From: Kribbella caucasensis
Lineage (GTDB): Bacteria > Actinomycetota > Actinomycetes > Propionibacteriales > Kribbellaceae
Assembly (NCBI RefSeq): GCF_004361855.1
Contig: NZ_SNWQ01000041.1
Span: 1-38,228 of the forward strand
DNA length: 38,228 nucleotides
Direction of reading: 5' to 3'
Shown here piece after piece: positions 16,229 to 27,100 of this stretch (position 1 is its first letter; every line of letters begins with the position of its first letter). The translations under genes were made by a program, and so were the position numbers. The notes under the pieces were generated by a model. The model was not told where the DNA came from and ran no database searches. It saw nothing but the letters and a program-made list of their open reading frames with translations.

Positions 16229-19200
16229 TCGTTCACCTCGTCGTCTCCGGCCTCGGAGGCGTCCTCAGCGTCAGGACGGCCGAATGACCATGCCGGTGCG
16301 TTGAAGAGTGGGGCAAAGAGCTGGTCACCACCTGGCACCAGGAGGTTGATGTCCGGTTCCGTCTCCCGCATCGACAACCCGACAGTGAGCACATCCCACT
16401 TGTTGCCGCCGGCGCGCTCGAGGAGGGGTTGCAGCTGTTCCTTATCCCGCCGTGAAGCTTCATACGCCAGGCGGGCAGGGCGTGACTTCTTGTCCTGCCA
16501 GCGATCGACGACCGTGCGGAGCTTCTCCTCCAAGTGGTTTCGGCCCCGCATCCCGTCGACATGTTCAGCGCGGCGCGCGAGCCGTTCGATGATCTCGCGA
16601 ACCAGCGGCGAATCCAACGGCACGTCGTGGGCGTCCGCGTCGCGAGAGTACGTCGTACCTGCGTGCCGAACCGCCGTGACGAAAGTCGCTGCCGCTCCCC
16701 GGTCGAGAGCGCGCCGTGTGTACGGCGTCACCGACAGCGCCTCGACCTGCTGGTAGAACGTCGCATGGTAGTGAGCAAAATCCTCGAAGTGAGCCAGATC
16801 CCGGGGCCGCGCCCAGTTGTACAGCGTCACGACGAGACCCGGCCGTTCGGCATCGCGGCCGACCCGCGAGGTCGCCTGGATGTACTCGGCGGTGTTCTTG
16901 GGCTGTCCTGTGACCAGCATCAGACCGAATCGAGACACGTCGACTCCGACCTGCAACATCGATGTCGCGAGGACGACGTCGGCTGGCTCTCGTCCGTTCC
17001 GGCGACGCTCACTCCATCGATCGGCGAGAGCATGCGGACTGCGACGATCCCTGCTGCTGCCGCTCAACGCCTCCCTTAGATCGTCTGCGATTGCGCGACG
17101 CCGAGCGCTGCTGTCGAGCTCGTCGTCGAATCCAATCTCGAGCCGGGCGAGGACATCGCTGATGTCGCCCGACGAGATCCGTGAGGTGAGCTCCTGGATG
17201 CTCAGCATGCCGGACCTGGTGATGATCCGATCCGAGATACCACGCAGTCGGCGGCCGTCACGGCGTACGCGGGTGGTCACGTCATCGTCGAGATAGCGAC
17301 GCATGCCGGCCAGTTCCCGGACTGCGTTGAAGTAGCCGACCAAGGTCAAGTAGGGGTCCGCGGGTGATCCGTACTTGTCGAAGACGGTCTGGCCAGCGAG
17401 GAGCAGGATCTCGGCGAGGCGGATCTCGGCCGCCTTCATGCGTACGCCGTGCGCGCAGATGCCGAGGTAGCGACGACCTGGCTGCTTCGGCGTGAGCTCG
17501 ACCTGTATGGAGAAGAACGTGTCCCTCACATCCGACACCTGCGGTGGGAACACTGCCAACTGGCGCGCGAACAGTCCGAGCACCTGAGCGCGGGCCCGCT
17601 TCGTCGTGGCTGTCGAGGCAACGATCTTCGGCCCGACCCCGCTCGCGGCTCCTTCCACTGTCCAGGTGCAAAGCTGGTCCACAGCCGCCTCGAACAATCC
17701 GACCGTGGTCCCTAGTGCACCGGAGATTAGGTGCAGCTCATCTTGGATGATCAGATCAGGCGGACGGAGCGTCCGGACTGCGTGGCTGACGACTGCGTCG
17801 AGGCCGCCCTTGCTCTTGTTGTGGCGGCTTCCGCACTTGACTCTCGGATCGAGGTCAGGGTGGCGGAATCCATGCCGTGGACAAGTCTGTGTGACGTGGC
17901 CGAAGAGGTGACCGGCGAAGCCTCGCCAAGGGAGCTGGGCAAGTTTGTCGACCGTGGCGATGACGAGGCTCGGGGCGTATCGGTAGATCTCCTCATCGAC
18001 CGTGAGGATGGGTAGTCCTTCCGACGTACGGCGGCGCGAGAACGGGCACGCGTCGACACCTTCGCCATTCGGGCAATGCAGAAGAACTCGACGCGTCTCG
18101 TCGTCGACGTGCAGGTCGCGCTCGGTGCGCAGTGGCGTACCGCACCAAGGACAGGCGAGCACTTGGAGAACGTTGGTATGGCGCCCGTCGCCCGAGGCTC
18201 GCGCTTCGGCGATCTGCGTCGCGGCATCGTCGTACCAGTTCGGGGAGACGCCCGAGCCGACCCACATGCCGATCCGGAAAGGCTCGGCCCCCCAGCGCTT
18301 CTCGTCCTCCTGGCGGAGCACCTCGGCTGCGCAGATCAGTGCGGACGCACGCTGGAACTGTTGAGCGGTGAGGAGCCGCAGCGTGTACCGCATCAGTACG
18401 GCGGTGCCCGCGCGGCCATCGCGCGCATCGCCGCCTGTGCCCACAATCCCTTGGAGCCTGCGGATGCCGAGCGTGTAGGCGGTGAGACCGAGGTACGCCT
18501 CGGTCTTTCCACCACCGGTCGGGAAGAACAGAAGGTCGACGACCGCGTCTGATGCCGCCGCTCGTTCCGGGTGTGCGGGGTCTGTCAGCGAGGGCAGATT
18601 GAGCAACACGAAGGCGAGCTGGAACGGCCGCCACGATGCTGCCTTCGCACCTTCAGCCTCGACCTTCGCGGCGGCCGCACGATAGTCCAACCCTTCGTCC
18701 TGGCGGATCCGGGCAATCGACGTGTGCCGGCGCTGCAAGGCCATCGACTTGTTTGCGAATCGGAACGCTTCCAGGGCGTCCGCATGCCGATCAGCCGTGG
18801 GATCGGCGAGGAGCGTGATACCGGCTTCGATCCGTTGTGCCGCCGACCGGGCTGCCGCCACGGCCACGCGGGCAGACGGCTGGAGCCGCGTCGGCAGGCC
18901 GTCGATCTCGCCTTCCCGCAGGTCGATCCAGGCCCGGTACTCGGAGACAAGTGGTCGGAGGCCGTCGCCGAGCGCTTCGGGGGGCGCGGTTGCGAGGGTA
19001 TCCATGGAGAGCTCGACTTCGGCGAGGGGTGATCCACTGCCGGTCGGGGCGACCGTCGCCGGGACCTCGTATGCGGGCAACCATGTGGTCTGAAGCTTGT
19101 AGGCCGCAGTCTCGCCCTCACGGACAAGGGCATCGACAGCAACATTGCGACCACTCGCGTAGCGGTGCTGGTGGCGATAGAGCAGCTGAAGGTGAACGTC

Positions 19201-19968
19201 CTCAGGATCGTCCAACGTCGAGTCGTTCTGGGCGTTCGATGTCGCCTCCACCGGAAGGAAGATCGCCTTGGCGTCGTCAGCGGCGGTGAGGATCAGGTTC
19301 GTCTGGAACAACCAGACCGGCTCCTTGTCCCCACTCAGTGGCTCGGCCTGGGCGTTGATCAACGCCAGCTCGACAACGCGCCGGCCGTCACGTGGCCGCA
19401 CAGTCACCGCAAGCTGGACCCCGGGCTCATCCTCGGTGGTTGCTGTGAGCGGCAAACGGTCCTGTCGGGTGCCACCGTCGATTCGGACCTCGCGCTCGTT
19501 CGCGTACGGCTCGCGCTCCCAGGCTCTTGTGATCTTGCCCTTCTCGTCGGTTGCCTGCCGCCGCTCGTACCGCGCCCACTCGTAGCGAACCTTGAGTACG
19601 TCGACATCGCCCGACACCGCGAACGCCATCCCCATGGACGAAGCCCAGATCCGCCCCAGGCTCTGCGGCGTCAGAATCTCCGGCAGCTCCGGATCACTGG
19701 CGTCCGCTTCCACACCGATCTGCGTATCCGGGACATCGCTCGCGTCGGCCACCACCGACCGCGCCTCGTGCCGAGGCCCCAACATGCCAACGAGATACCG
19801 CTCCCGCGGGCCGGTCCCCGTCGGCAAGCGCTCGTCATCGCCACCCCACGGCCCCAGCAGATCGCGCCGCAACAACTCCTCGATCTCATCGCGGATCTCG
19901 TACGAGGTTCCGCTGTCGAATTCCTGCGCCAGCTCAAGCGACGGCGCCGTGCTCTGCGCCTCCGTCAT
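16225..19968 (-). CDS. drmA: DrmA, SF2 helicase of DISARM
   Basis: This 1247-residue protein starts in the DrmA manner ('EIRDEIEELLRRDLLGPWGG', 25-44). Walker A is 'FFPTGGGKTEAYLGL' (481-495), Walker B is the DExH variant 'IIQDELHLISG' (740-750), motif III is 'ASTATTKRA', and the C-terminal helicase lobe has 'SMLQVGVDVSRFGLMLV' and 'EYIQATSRVGRD'. Between the two Walker motifs sit Cys606 and Cys609 ('CPWCG') with Cys632 and Cys641, a probable zinc-binding insert. DrmA with DrmB binds and remodels DNA and is required for DISARM. The start ATG at 19968 lies 74 bp after the drmMI stop, the only real gap inside the core set. Confidence 0.94.
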   Translation of the reverse strand: MTEAQSTAPSLELAQEFDSGTSYEIRDEIEELLRRDLLGPWGGDDERLPTGTGPRERYLVGMLGPRHEARSVVADASDVPDTQIGVEADASDPELPEILTPQSLGRIWASSMGMAFAVSGDVDVLKVRYEWARYERRQATDEKGKITRAWEREPYANEREVRIDGGTRQDRLPLTATTEDEPGVQLAVTVRPRDGRRVVELALINAQAEPLSGDKEPVWLFQTNLILTAADDAKAIFLPVEATSNAQNDSTLDDPEDVHLQLLYRHQHRYASGRNVAVDALVREGETAAYKLQTTWLPAYEVPATVAPTGSGSPLAEVELSMDTLATAPPEALGDGLRPLVSEYRAWIDLREGEIDGLPTRLQPSARVAVAAARSAAQRIEAGITLLADPTADRHADALEAFRFANKSMALQRRHTSIARIRQDEGLDYRAAAAKVEAEGAKAASWRPFQLAFVLLNLPSLTDPAHPERAAASDAVVDLLFFPTGGGKTEAYLGLTAYTLGIRRLQGIVGTGGDARDGRAGTAVLMRYTLRLLTAQQFQRASALICAAEVLRQEDEKRWGAEPFRIGMWVGSGVSPNWYDDAATQIAEARASGDGRHTNVLQVLACPWCGTPLRTERDLHVDDETRRVLLHCPNGEGVDACPFSRRRTSEGLPILTVDEEIYRYAPSLVIATVDKLAQLPWRGFAGHLFGHVTQTCPRHGFRHPDLDPRVKCGSRHNKSKGGLDAVVSHAVRTLRPPDLIIQDELHLISGALGTTVGLFEAAVDQLCTWTVEGAASGVGPKIVASTATTKRARAQVLGLFARQLAVFPPQVSDVRDTFFSIQVELTPKQPGRRYLGICAHGVRMKAAEIRLAEILLLAGQTVFDKYGSPADPYLTLVGYFNAVRELAGMRRYLDDDVTTRVRRDGRRLRGISDRIITRSGMLSIQELTSRISSGDISDVLARLEIGFDDELDSSARRRAIADDLREALSGSSRDRRSPHALADRWSERRRNGREPADVVLATSMLQVGVDVSRFGLMLVTGQPKNTAEYIQATSRVGRDAERPGLVVTLYNWARPRDLAHFEDFAHYHATFYQQVEALSVTPYTRRALDRGAAATFVTAVRHAGTTYSRDADAHDVPLDSPLVREIIERLARRAEHVDGMRGRNHLEEKLRTVVDRWQDKKSRPARLAYEASRRDKEQLQPLLERAGGNKWDVLTVGLSMRETEPDINLLVPGGDQLFAPLFNAPAWSFGRPDAEDASEAGDDEVNE

Positions 19969-20041
19969 CGTCTACCCCCATCCTCGACGGCAAGGACCGT
20001 TTTCAAGGTCGTCCTCGTTTTTCCAACCCGATGCCGGAACC

Positions 20042-23000
20042 TCAAAACAGTCCATCCTGCTCGGTGCCTGGTGCAGCCTTCGCAGCGCGCGCCTTCTTCG
20101 GCTTCCGCTTGTCGTGTAACCCGGCGGCCATCTCTTCGGCGTACCGCGCATGATTCAACTCCAGCAGCCGATCAAGAATCTCTTGCCTGACAGCAGGCCC
20201 GATCGTGTACCGCACATACGCCCCTGCCTGATGAAACCCATGATCCAACCCCTGGTCCAGCAGGTCGTCCCACCCATACGCCCGAACCGTCGCGACATCG
20301 ATCTCCCGATGAATCCGCCGCAACTCGTCGATCTCGGGGTCCCGCACACTCTCGTCGAACACAAGGTTGTACAACTTAGTAAGGCCAAGCTGTCGGCTCA
20401 GCATGACGTCACGTCGGTACGTATCCAAATCGCCCCCCAGCCCGCGCAGTTCGGCGGTCAACTCAGGCAATGCGAATGTTTGGAAGACGTCAGATGGCGA
20501 GTAGCTTAAGTCAGCCTTCATTGTTGCGCTGTACCGCGCCGCCCACGAGTAATGAATGCTACTCGTCAGGAGAGCTAGCATCTCAGCATCGGACGCAGCA
20601 AAGACGACGAGCTTCTGATCAAAGACGAGACCGTTGGAGACAAACGCTGGCATGACGGTCCTGCTGACCTGAGCGAGGACGAGTACCCGCTCCAGCCCAG
20701 CGATCGCTGCACTCAATTCCGGCCTCGGCCGGAGATAACGCCACCAGAACTGGCGGCCACCTCTGTCCTTTTGGGCGTCGCGTTCTGGCTTGACGAGCCT
20801 TTGGACTCGCTCGAAGCATCTCGGATACGTCCGCGCCTCGTCTTCGGACCATTCGCGGAAGTTGATCACCCATCGGCTCGCCGAGCAGTCAGGCCTGGAA
20901 TTGAGGTCTTGTCCGTTCAAGTACTGGAAGAGGACCTTATCGTTCCGCGGATCCTGCTCGATAAGCTGGCGAGCCTCGTCGGGTTCCAGAGTGAACCCAA
21001 GGCCGAGAATAATAGAGCCTTGGAACGAGCGGCCCGAGTTCGCCACGAGGCGCCTTGGGGTTCCCTGGGCGCGTGATCCTGGGTCCAGCGAAGGCGTGAT
21101 GCGCAACGCGGCAACGCCATCGACGCTTCGTGCTGCGTCGGCAGCGAGAACTTCCTTGCTCGTCCATACAGCGCAGTACTCGAGGACTGCGGACCTGGAG
21201 GGCCACTGCTCACTCTTGATCGCTTGTCGAATCGCCACGCCGTCCGCGACGATTTGATCAAGCCCGACCTCACGGGTGGCGCCCTGGGCGAGCGTATTCG
21301 TGGCGATCAAGCCCGTCTGGCCCGCTGTGTTGAGTACGTCCTGTGCTCTGAGGACGAAGTACGCGATGAGGTCGGCGCTGCCTCGGGCTCCGCGGCCGAC
21401 ATGCTGGACAAGATATTCACGGTAGGTCGTCCCCATCGCGCCTGTGAGTTTCTGTCCGCCGAGAAACGGTGGGTTGCCGATGATGGCGTCGAAGCCGCCG
21501 TTCTCGAAGACCTCGGGGAAGTCGAGGGGCCAGTGGACGGGTGAGCGGTCGAACCCGCCGTCGACCTGATCGGTGGCCAGCCAGTGGCGGCGTTGTTCGT
21601 GGGCGTCCGGTTCGGCGGTGCCTGAGGAGACCTTGGCGGCGAGTTCGGATGAGGCGCCGGAGGCTGCGTCGAAGCCGGCTGCGCCGCGCTTGGCGTTGGC
21701 CAGGGATGCACCGACCAGGAGATCGGCGAACAGGCGCAGTTGGCCGGTGCGGAGTTTGATGTCTTCGAGGATGGTGCGTTTTGCGTTCAAGGCCGCCAGC
21801 GGATCGGGGCCGGTCGCATCGATCTCGGTTAGCTTGCGGCGTTCGGCAGCCGCCTCTCCGACGAGCGACCGGACGCCGGCGGTCCAATCGAGCACGGCAC
21901 CCTCGTGGAGTTTGCGTCCGGACGCCGGGTTGAGGTGCATGTACTCGAGCTGATCCAGCGACGTGATGCCAAGCAGCGAGTCGCCGGCGACCAGCCGGTC
22001 GTCGAGGAAGGTGAAGGGGCGCTCGGGATCCATTGAGACGAGCCAGAGCGAGAGCTTCGCCATCTCGACAGCCATTGGGTTGATGTCGACGCCGTACAGA
22101 CAATGCTCGATGACCTGCCGGCGTGCCTCGATCACCAACGGATCTTCGTCCGCGTCCCCACCGCCATCGTTGCCGCGAGCAACGTACTCGCCCGCTCGCG
22201 GATCACCCTCGCGCGACCAGGCGTCGACCAAATGCGCACCGAGGTACCTGGCGGCCGCCACCAAGAAGGCCGCGGAACCCATTGCAATGTCGGCGACCTT
22301 GAGCGACAGGATCTCCGCGCTCGACTTCGGCTTCCACTGCTTGGTGTCGGAGGTGTCGAGCGGCCCCGGCGAGAACACCAGCGGTTCCAGCGCGCCCTCA
22401 ACAACCTTCTCCGCCAGCTCGCGCGGTGTGTAGTGCGTCCCAGTCGTCTTCCTCAGCGACGACTCGGTGACGTACAGCGCACCGGACAGCACGACCACCG
22501 GCAGGCCGCGCAGGTCGTGTCTGATGACTCCATAGAACGGCAGCAGCCGCTCCGCCAATGGGTAGTCGCCACCGACCACAGCCAGCAGTCGCTTGCGAGC
22601 CTCCTCACGATCCACCCCGTCGAGCGGTGCCAGCCTCTTCGTGAGGGCAGCCGCCGAACCGATCTTGGAATCCTTGTAGTGCTCGGCCAGCACCGCCGCT
22701 AGCCAGGGCACATCGGAGGCTGTGCCTGCGAGCGACTCCAGATCTCGGAGGCGGACCTCGTCCTCTAAGCCTTCCTTACCAACCAGACCGACAACGAGAT
22801 CGTCGGCGTGGTAAGCGTCGAACGAGAGCAGGCCTTCGTACACGTAGCCTATCTGTTCGACGTCCAGCGAGCGGAAGCTCAAGGCTCGTCGTTCACGCGA
22901 CCGGCCAGTGCCGATTTCGACGTACTGCACAGCGCGCAGCATGTGCAGCACTGTGCGGTCGTCGATCGTGTAGGGCAGCCACGGGTACTCATCCGGGTTG

Positions 23001-24121
23001 AACAGCGAGCCGTCGTGTCCGTGCATCACGAGTCGTGGGTGCTCGAAGCCGTGATAGACCGCCGAGAACAGTGCGAGCAGTCGATGCCAGGCGCCGTACG
23101 TGTTTGCCAGCTCATCCTCGCTGCCCTGCAGCGCACGCTCCTCCAGCTCGGCGCACAACCGGCCAGCCGAGTAGGAGTTCGCGTACAGGTCGTTGTCGGA
23201 CGGCAGCAGCTTTCGCTCCTCGGCGAACAGCAGGAAGACGATCCGCATCATGACCGACACCGCACCGCGATACACGTCGTGGGCAGACACACCGCTCAGC
23301 CCGGGTTCATCGCGTTCTCGTGCCTGCAGGTCGGATCGACCGATCGCGGCGACCAGCAGCTCGACCGCCTGCCGCACCTGTACGCCGAGCCGCTCTGTGA
23401 TCTCCTCCCCCGCGGCCTCGCTGCCGTGGAGTAGAGACACGAGGGTCTCGTCGTCGGGCACGCCGAAGAACCGCTGCCGACGCAGCAGCGAGGAAAACGC
23501 CCGTACGACGACTCGCTCCGCAGCCTCTGGCCACGCGACCGCGTCGAATACGGCGTAGCCAGTCGCCTTCCCCTTCGGCGCGTAGACCAACGCCCACCAC
23601 CGACCATCCGTGACGAGACCGAGCTCGACTCCGTGGCGCCTGCACAGCAAGGCCACCCGGTCCACCGGCGTTGCTGCCCATTCAGAGCCAGAGATCCTCG
23701 CCGTCGGGTGCTGACCGGAATCCACGATCATGCCCAGCAGCCGGGTGTTGTCCGGCTTCGGCTCCTCACCGGGGATCGGCAGTACGAACGACGGCGTCAC
23801 CTGGATGTCGTGCTCACCAACCTCCACAGCGAAGTCGTCGAGGACCTCCATGTGCAGGTCGCTCCCCCACTCGAGGAACTCGCGCAGCACGTAGTCGATC
23901 CACACCTGCTGTCCGGCCTCAACATCGTCCTGCCATGCTGCGTGCTCGATGCGCAGGCGTTCCCGCTGCTTCGCGTCGACCGAGTCGAGGCTCGGCCATA
24001 CCCGACGCAGTACAGGGATGCTGAGGAACGGCCCGGAGATCTCCACCAGGGACAGCCAGTCGCGATGTTCCTGCGCACTATCCGGTGCGTGCCCGCGGCG
24101 TCGAGAAGGTGCCGGGCTCAT
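20042..24121 (-). CDS. drmMI: DrmMI, adenine-specific DNA methyltransferase of class 1 DISARM
   Basis: I start it at 24121 (ATGA overlap with the drmD stop), giving 1359 residues. The frame is open 46 codons further upstream, but that extension lies inside drmD. It is a PglX/Eco57I-like gamma-type N6-adenine methylase with an N-terminal helical/nuclease-like region (to about residue 550), then 'RKTTGTHYTPRELAEKVV' (557-574), motif I 'VADIAMGSAAFLVAAARYLG' (609-628), 'YGVDINPMAVEMAKLSLWLV' (676-695) and the intact catalytic motif 'AIIGNPPFLGGQK' (879-891). The third Gly of the usual motif I is Ala, which may or may not matter. In class 1 DISARM this enzyme marks host DNA so that unmodified phage DNA is attacked. 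A target-recognition region should lie after residue 900. Confidence 0.92.
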   Translation of the reverse strand: MSPAPSRRRGHAPDSAQEHRDWLSLVEISGPFLSIPVLRRVWPSLDSVDAKQRERLRIEHAAWQDDVEAGQQVWIDYVLREFLEWGSDLHMEVLDDFAVEVGEHDIQVTPSFVLPIPGEEPKPDNTRLLGMIVDSGQHPTARISGSEWAATPVDRVALLCRRHGVELGLVTDGRWWALVYAPKGKATGYAVFDAVAWPEAAERVVVRAFSSLLRRQRFFGVPDDETLVSLLHGSEAAGEEITERLGVQVRQAVELLVAAIGRSDLQARERDEPGLSGVSAHDVYRGAVSVMMRIVFLLFAEERKLLPSDNDLYANSYSAGRLCAELEERALQGSEDELANTYGAWHRLLALFSAVYHGFEHPRLVMHGHDGSLFNPDEYPWLPYTIDDRTVLHMLRAVQYVEIGTGRSRERRALSFRSLDVEQIGYVYEGLLSFDAYHADDLVVGLVGKEGLEDEVRLRDLESLAGTASDVPWLAAVLAEHYKDSKIGSAAALTKRLAPLDGVDREEARKRLLAVVGGDYPLAERLLPFYGVIRHDLRGLPVVVLSGALYVTESSLRKTTGTHYTPRELAEKVVEGALEPLVFSPGPLDTSDTKQWKPKSSAEILSLKVADIAMGSAAFLVAAARYLGAHLVDAWSREGDPRAGEYVARGNDGGGDADEDPLVIEARRQVIEHCLYGVDINPMAVEMAKLSLWLVSMDPERPFTFLDDRLVAGDSLLGITSLDQLEYMHLNPASGRKLHEGAVLDWTAGVRSLVGEAAAERRKLTEIDATGPDPLAALNAKRTILEDIKLRTGQLRLFADLLVGASLANAKRGAAGFDAASGASSELAAKVSSGTAEPDAHEQRRHWLATDQVDGGFDRSPVHWPLDFPEVFENGGFDAIIGNPPFLGGQKLTGAMGTTYREYLVQHVGRGARGSADLIAYFVLRAQDVLNTAGQTGLIATNTLAQGATREVGLDQIVADGVAIRQAIKSEQWPSRSAVLEYCAVWTSKEVLAADAARSVDGVAALRITPSLDPGSRAQGTPRRLVANSGRSFQGSIILGLGFTLEPDEARQLIEQDPRNDKVLFQYLNGQDLNSRPDCSASRWVINFREWSEDEARTYPRCFERVQRLVKPERDAQKDRGGRQFWWRYLRPRPELSAAIAGLERVLVLAQVSRTVMPAFVSNGLVFDQKLVVFAASDAEMLALLTSSIHYSWAARYSATMKADLSYSPSDVFQTFALPELTAELRGLGGDLDTYRRDVMLSRQLGLTKLYNLVFDESVRDPEIDELRRIHREIDVATVRAYGWDDLLDQGLDHGFHQAGAYVRYTIGPAVRQEILDRLLELNHARYAEEMAAGLHDKRKPKKARAAKAAPGTEQDGLF

Positions 24122-27100
24122 CGGATTGCCTCCCGCCGGGGTACGACGAACACGACGGCCACCGGGAACTGGTGCCACTGGGTGTCCCGATATCGATCCG
24201 CGACCAGTCCGAGCTCGCGATCGCGTGTCTCGTTGATGCCGGCCAGCTTCGTCTCCCACGACGCACGGTCGCGGCGGTACTGCGCAAGCTCCTCCGGACT
24301 CTTCAGATCCATCGCGGTGATCAGCATGCCGTCGTCATCGTCCTCTTGGGCGAGTTTGTCTCGCAACGTTGCGGCGAACTGGTCCAGGTTCGCAATGATT
24401 CGCGCTTCCTCGGATTCCTTCCGTTGCGCGAGCTGGCGGTCCAGCGATTCCTGTCTGGCGCGCGCCCGCCAATCGATCGCGGCGAGCAAGCCGTCACGGA
24501 TCCGTGGCCAGCGCTCGGCGATCCGGGCCTGCACGAGATTGGATGCCGCGACGCCCTCGGACAGTGCCCGGTCCAGCAGATCGCCGAGTGTGCTGAGATT
24601 CTCGAGTCGCCGGAACCGCCCGCTCTGCGGTACCCATCCGCCGGCGTACAGCACCTCCTCATGGAGTCGGACGCCGTCGGCGCCGACGAGAACGAACCGC
24701 GAGTACGCGCCGACGAGGACGTCTTCGAGTCCAGGATCGTCGCTGACCACGGCCGTCACCCGATGCAGGCCGACCTCGGGGCTCGACACCGCGGCCCGCA
24801 GCAACCGGGTCGACATAGCGACCAACGGGTGGTTGAGGTGCGCGAGTACGACGTCGTCGCGTCCGCTCGCCGCGTCGCCATCAAAGGTGATCGGGAGCTG
24901 TCGTGGATCCTCTCCAGGCCGGTCGAGCTTCTCGAACAGTCCAACGGTTGCCCGCTGCCACGATCCCGTCAGCGGCGGTACGTCGTACAGGCCCTCGGCG
25001 AGTGCCTTCTCGTCAAGATGCGACGTCAGCGGCTGCTGCCGGGCTAACCCAAGCGCGGTATCGACGACACGCTTGACGCTGCCCGGTGTGATGTTGAGTT
25101 CGTGTGTGGTCTGTTCGATCCGATCGCGAAGTCGGCGGACCTGCTCGCGAACGCCGGACGTTGCCTCAGCCGGCAGGTCGCGTTCGGTGGGCTTGCGCAG
25201 CTTCTCGACGTCGACATCCACCCGTTGACCGAGCATCCGCCGCTGCACCGCGTCGGCCAGCACGCTGTTGACGGCGCCGAGGTCCTCCTCCATCCGGGCC
25301 ACCTTGTTCGCCACCCGGGACAGGAACTCCAGATCCGCCTCGTACGAGTCGACGGCGCGATCCCAACCGGTGCCGACGAAGTGCCGGATGTCCGGCGCCT
25401 GGGTCTGCCCGTACCGGTCGACCCGGCCGATCCGCTGCTCGAGCTTGTTCGGGTTGAAGGGGATGTCGTAGTTCACCAGCCGGTGACAGTGGTTCTGCAG
25501 GTCAATGCCCTCGCTGGCTGCATCGGTCGCGAGCAAGATACGTACCGGGTGCTCGGCGGGCTCCCGCTGGAACGCCAGCCGCAACCGCTCGCGCTCGTCG
25601 GCCGGCATGCCACCATGCAGGAGCTCGAGGCGGTCACCGCCGAGCCCCTCCTGCCGGAGGATGTTCGCCAGCCAGCGTTGAGTGTCGCGGTACTCGGTGA
25701 ACACCACCACGCGCTCGTTCGACCAGTGCTTGCCATCGGGACGGCAGACCGCGTTGAGGTACTTGACCAGCTCTCGGGCCTTCGCATCCGGACGTGCCTC
25801 CTGAGCCATGGCCCAGGTCTCGATCTGCTTCAGCAGATTCGCCTCGGCGTCGTCAGGCGATGGCTGGAGCGGCTGCGAGCGGCCGATCGCGTCGTCCTCG
25901 GCGTCGGCGAGCTCCTCGTCGTCATATGTCGCAGTGACCTCGAAGAACTCGTCCATCCACTCCGGAACCTCGTCGCCCGCGATCAGATGCCGGGTGCCTC
26001 GCTTGGTCTGGAGCGTCTCGATGTACACCCCGACGGTGTGTGCGAGTGCGGCCGGACTGGAGAACATCCGCTTCTTCAGCAGCAGCGTCACCAAGTCGGT
26101 CGCCTTGCGCCCACCCCGAGTGGCGACACGCTGCCGCCGTACCCGGGTGAAGTCGGTCAGCAACCCGTGGATCTCACGCTCGCTCTCCGGGTACTCGACC
26201 GGGATTGCCGTCGCGACGCGCTCGACGAACCGCGGCTTCCCCTGGGCATTGACGATGTCGCGCTTGAGACGTCGTACGACGGACTCCCGGACCGCTCGCC
26301 GGTCCGGTTCGACGCCGCGCGCGAAGCGCTGATCATCGAGAATCTCGAGCAATGCGGTGAACGATTCCTGGTACCCGTTGTGCGGCGTAGCTGACAGGAA
26401 CAGCCGGTGGGTGAAGTGTGGGGCCAGCCAGCGGATCAGCTTCGTCTGCTGCGAGTCCACGGCGTACCGCTGTTTCGGCGCGGCGGGTGCGACGTGGTGC
26501 GCCTCGTCCAGCACGAGCAAGTCGAACGTCCGCGGGTACGACGGTCCCTCCGCTGGCACCACTTCGCGGAGGAGTCGTTGCGCCTTGGCACCCCTCAACC
26601 ACGGCAGACTGACAATGGTGAGCGGGTAGATGTGGAACGGGTTGGCCGCGCTGCCGTAAGTACGGCGAACCTCCGCGCACTGTTCGGAGTCGATGATGGT
26701 GAAGTCGAGGCCGAACTTCTCCGCCAGCTCGTCGCGCCACTTCAAAGTGAGGCCGGCGGGACAGACGATCATCACGCGCCGGGCGCGGTGCCTGAGCATC
26801 AGCTCGAGGGCAACGAGTCCCGCCTCGATGGTCTTTCCGAGGCCGACGTCATCGGCGAGCAGTAGATTCACGCGAGGGGCGTCGACTGCGCGGGCTACCG
26901 GCTCCAGCTGATAGTCCTCGATCGCCACGCCCGACCGGAAGGGCGCCTGGAGCAGCCGCGTGTCGGCCGAAGTCACCGCGGACCAGCGCACTGCGTCGAG
27001 GAAGGCTGCCAGTCGCTCCGGTGGATCCATGCGCCGTGCGGCGACATCAGGCAGCGAGCCGCTAGGCAGTACACGACGCCCGGGTTCCACCTCCCAGACG

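Noticed and set aside
23633..25228. Long plus-strand open frame (531 codons) opposite drmMI and drmD
   Set aside because: Its translation is Arg/Ser/Pro-rich without domain motifs, and it is antisense to two well-supported genes. It is a high-GC shadow frame.
25102..26394. Plus-strand frame of 430 codons opposite drmD
   Set aside because: It mirrors the codon pattern of drmD on the other strand and shows no ribosome binding site or family motif.
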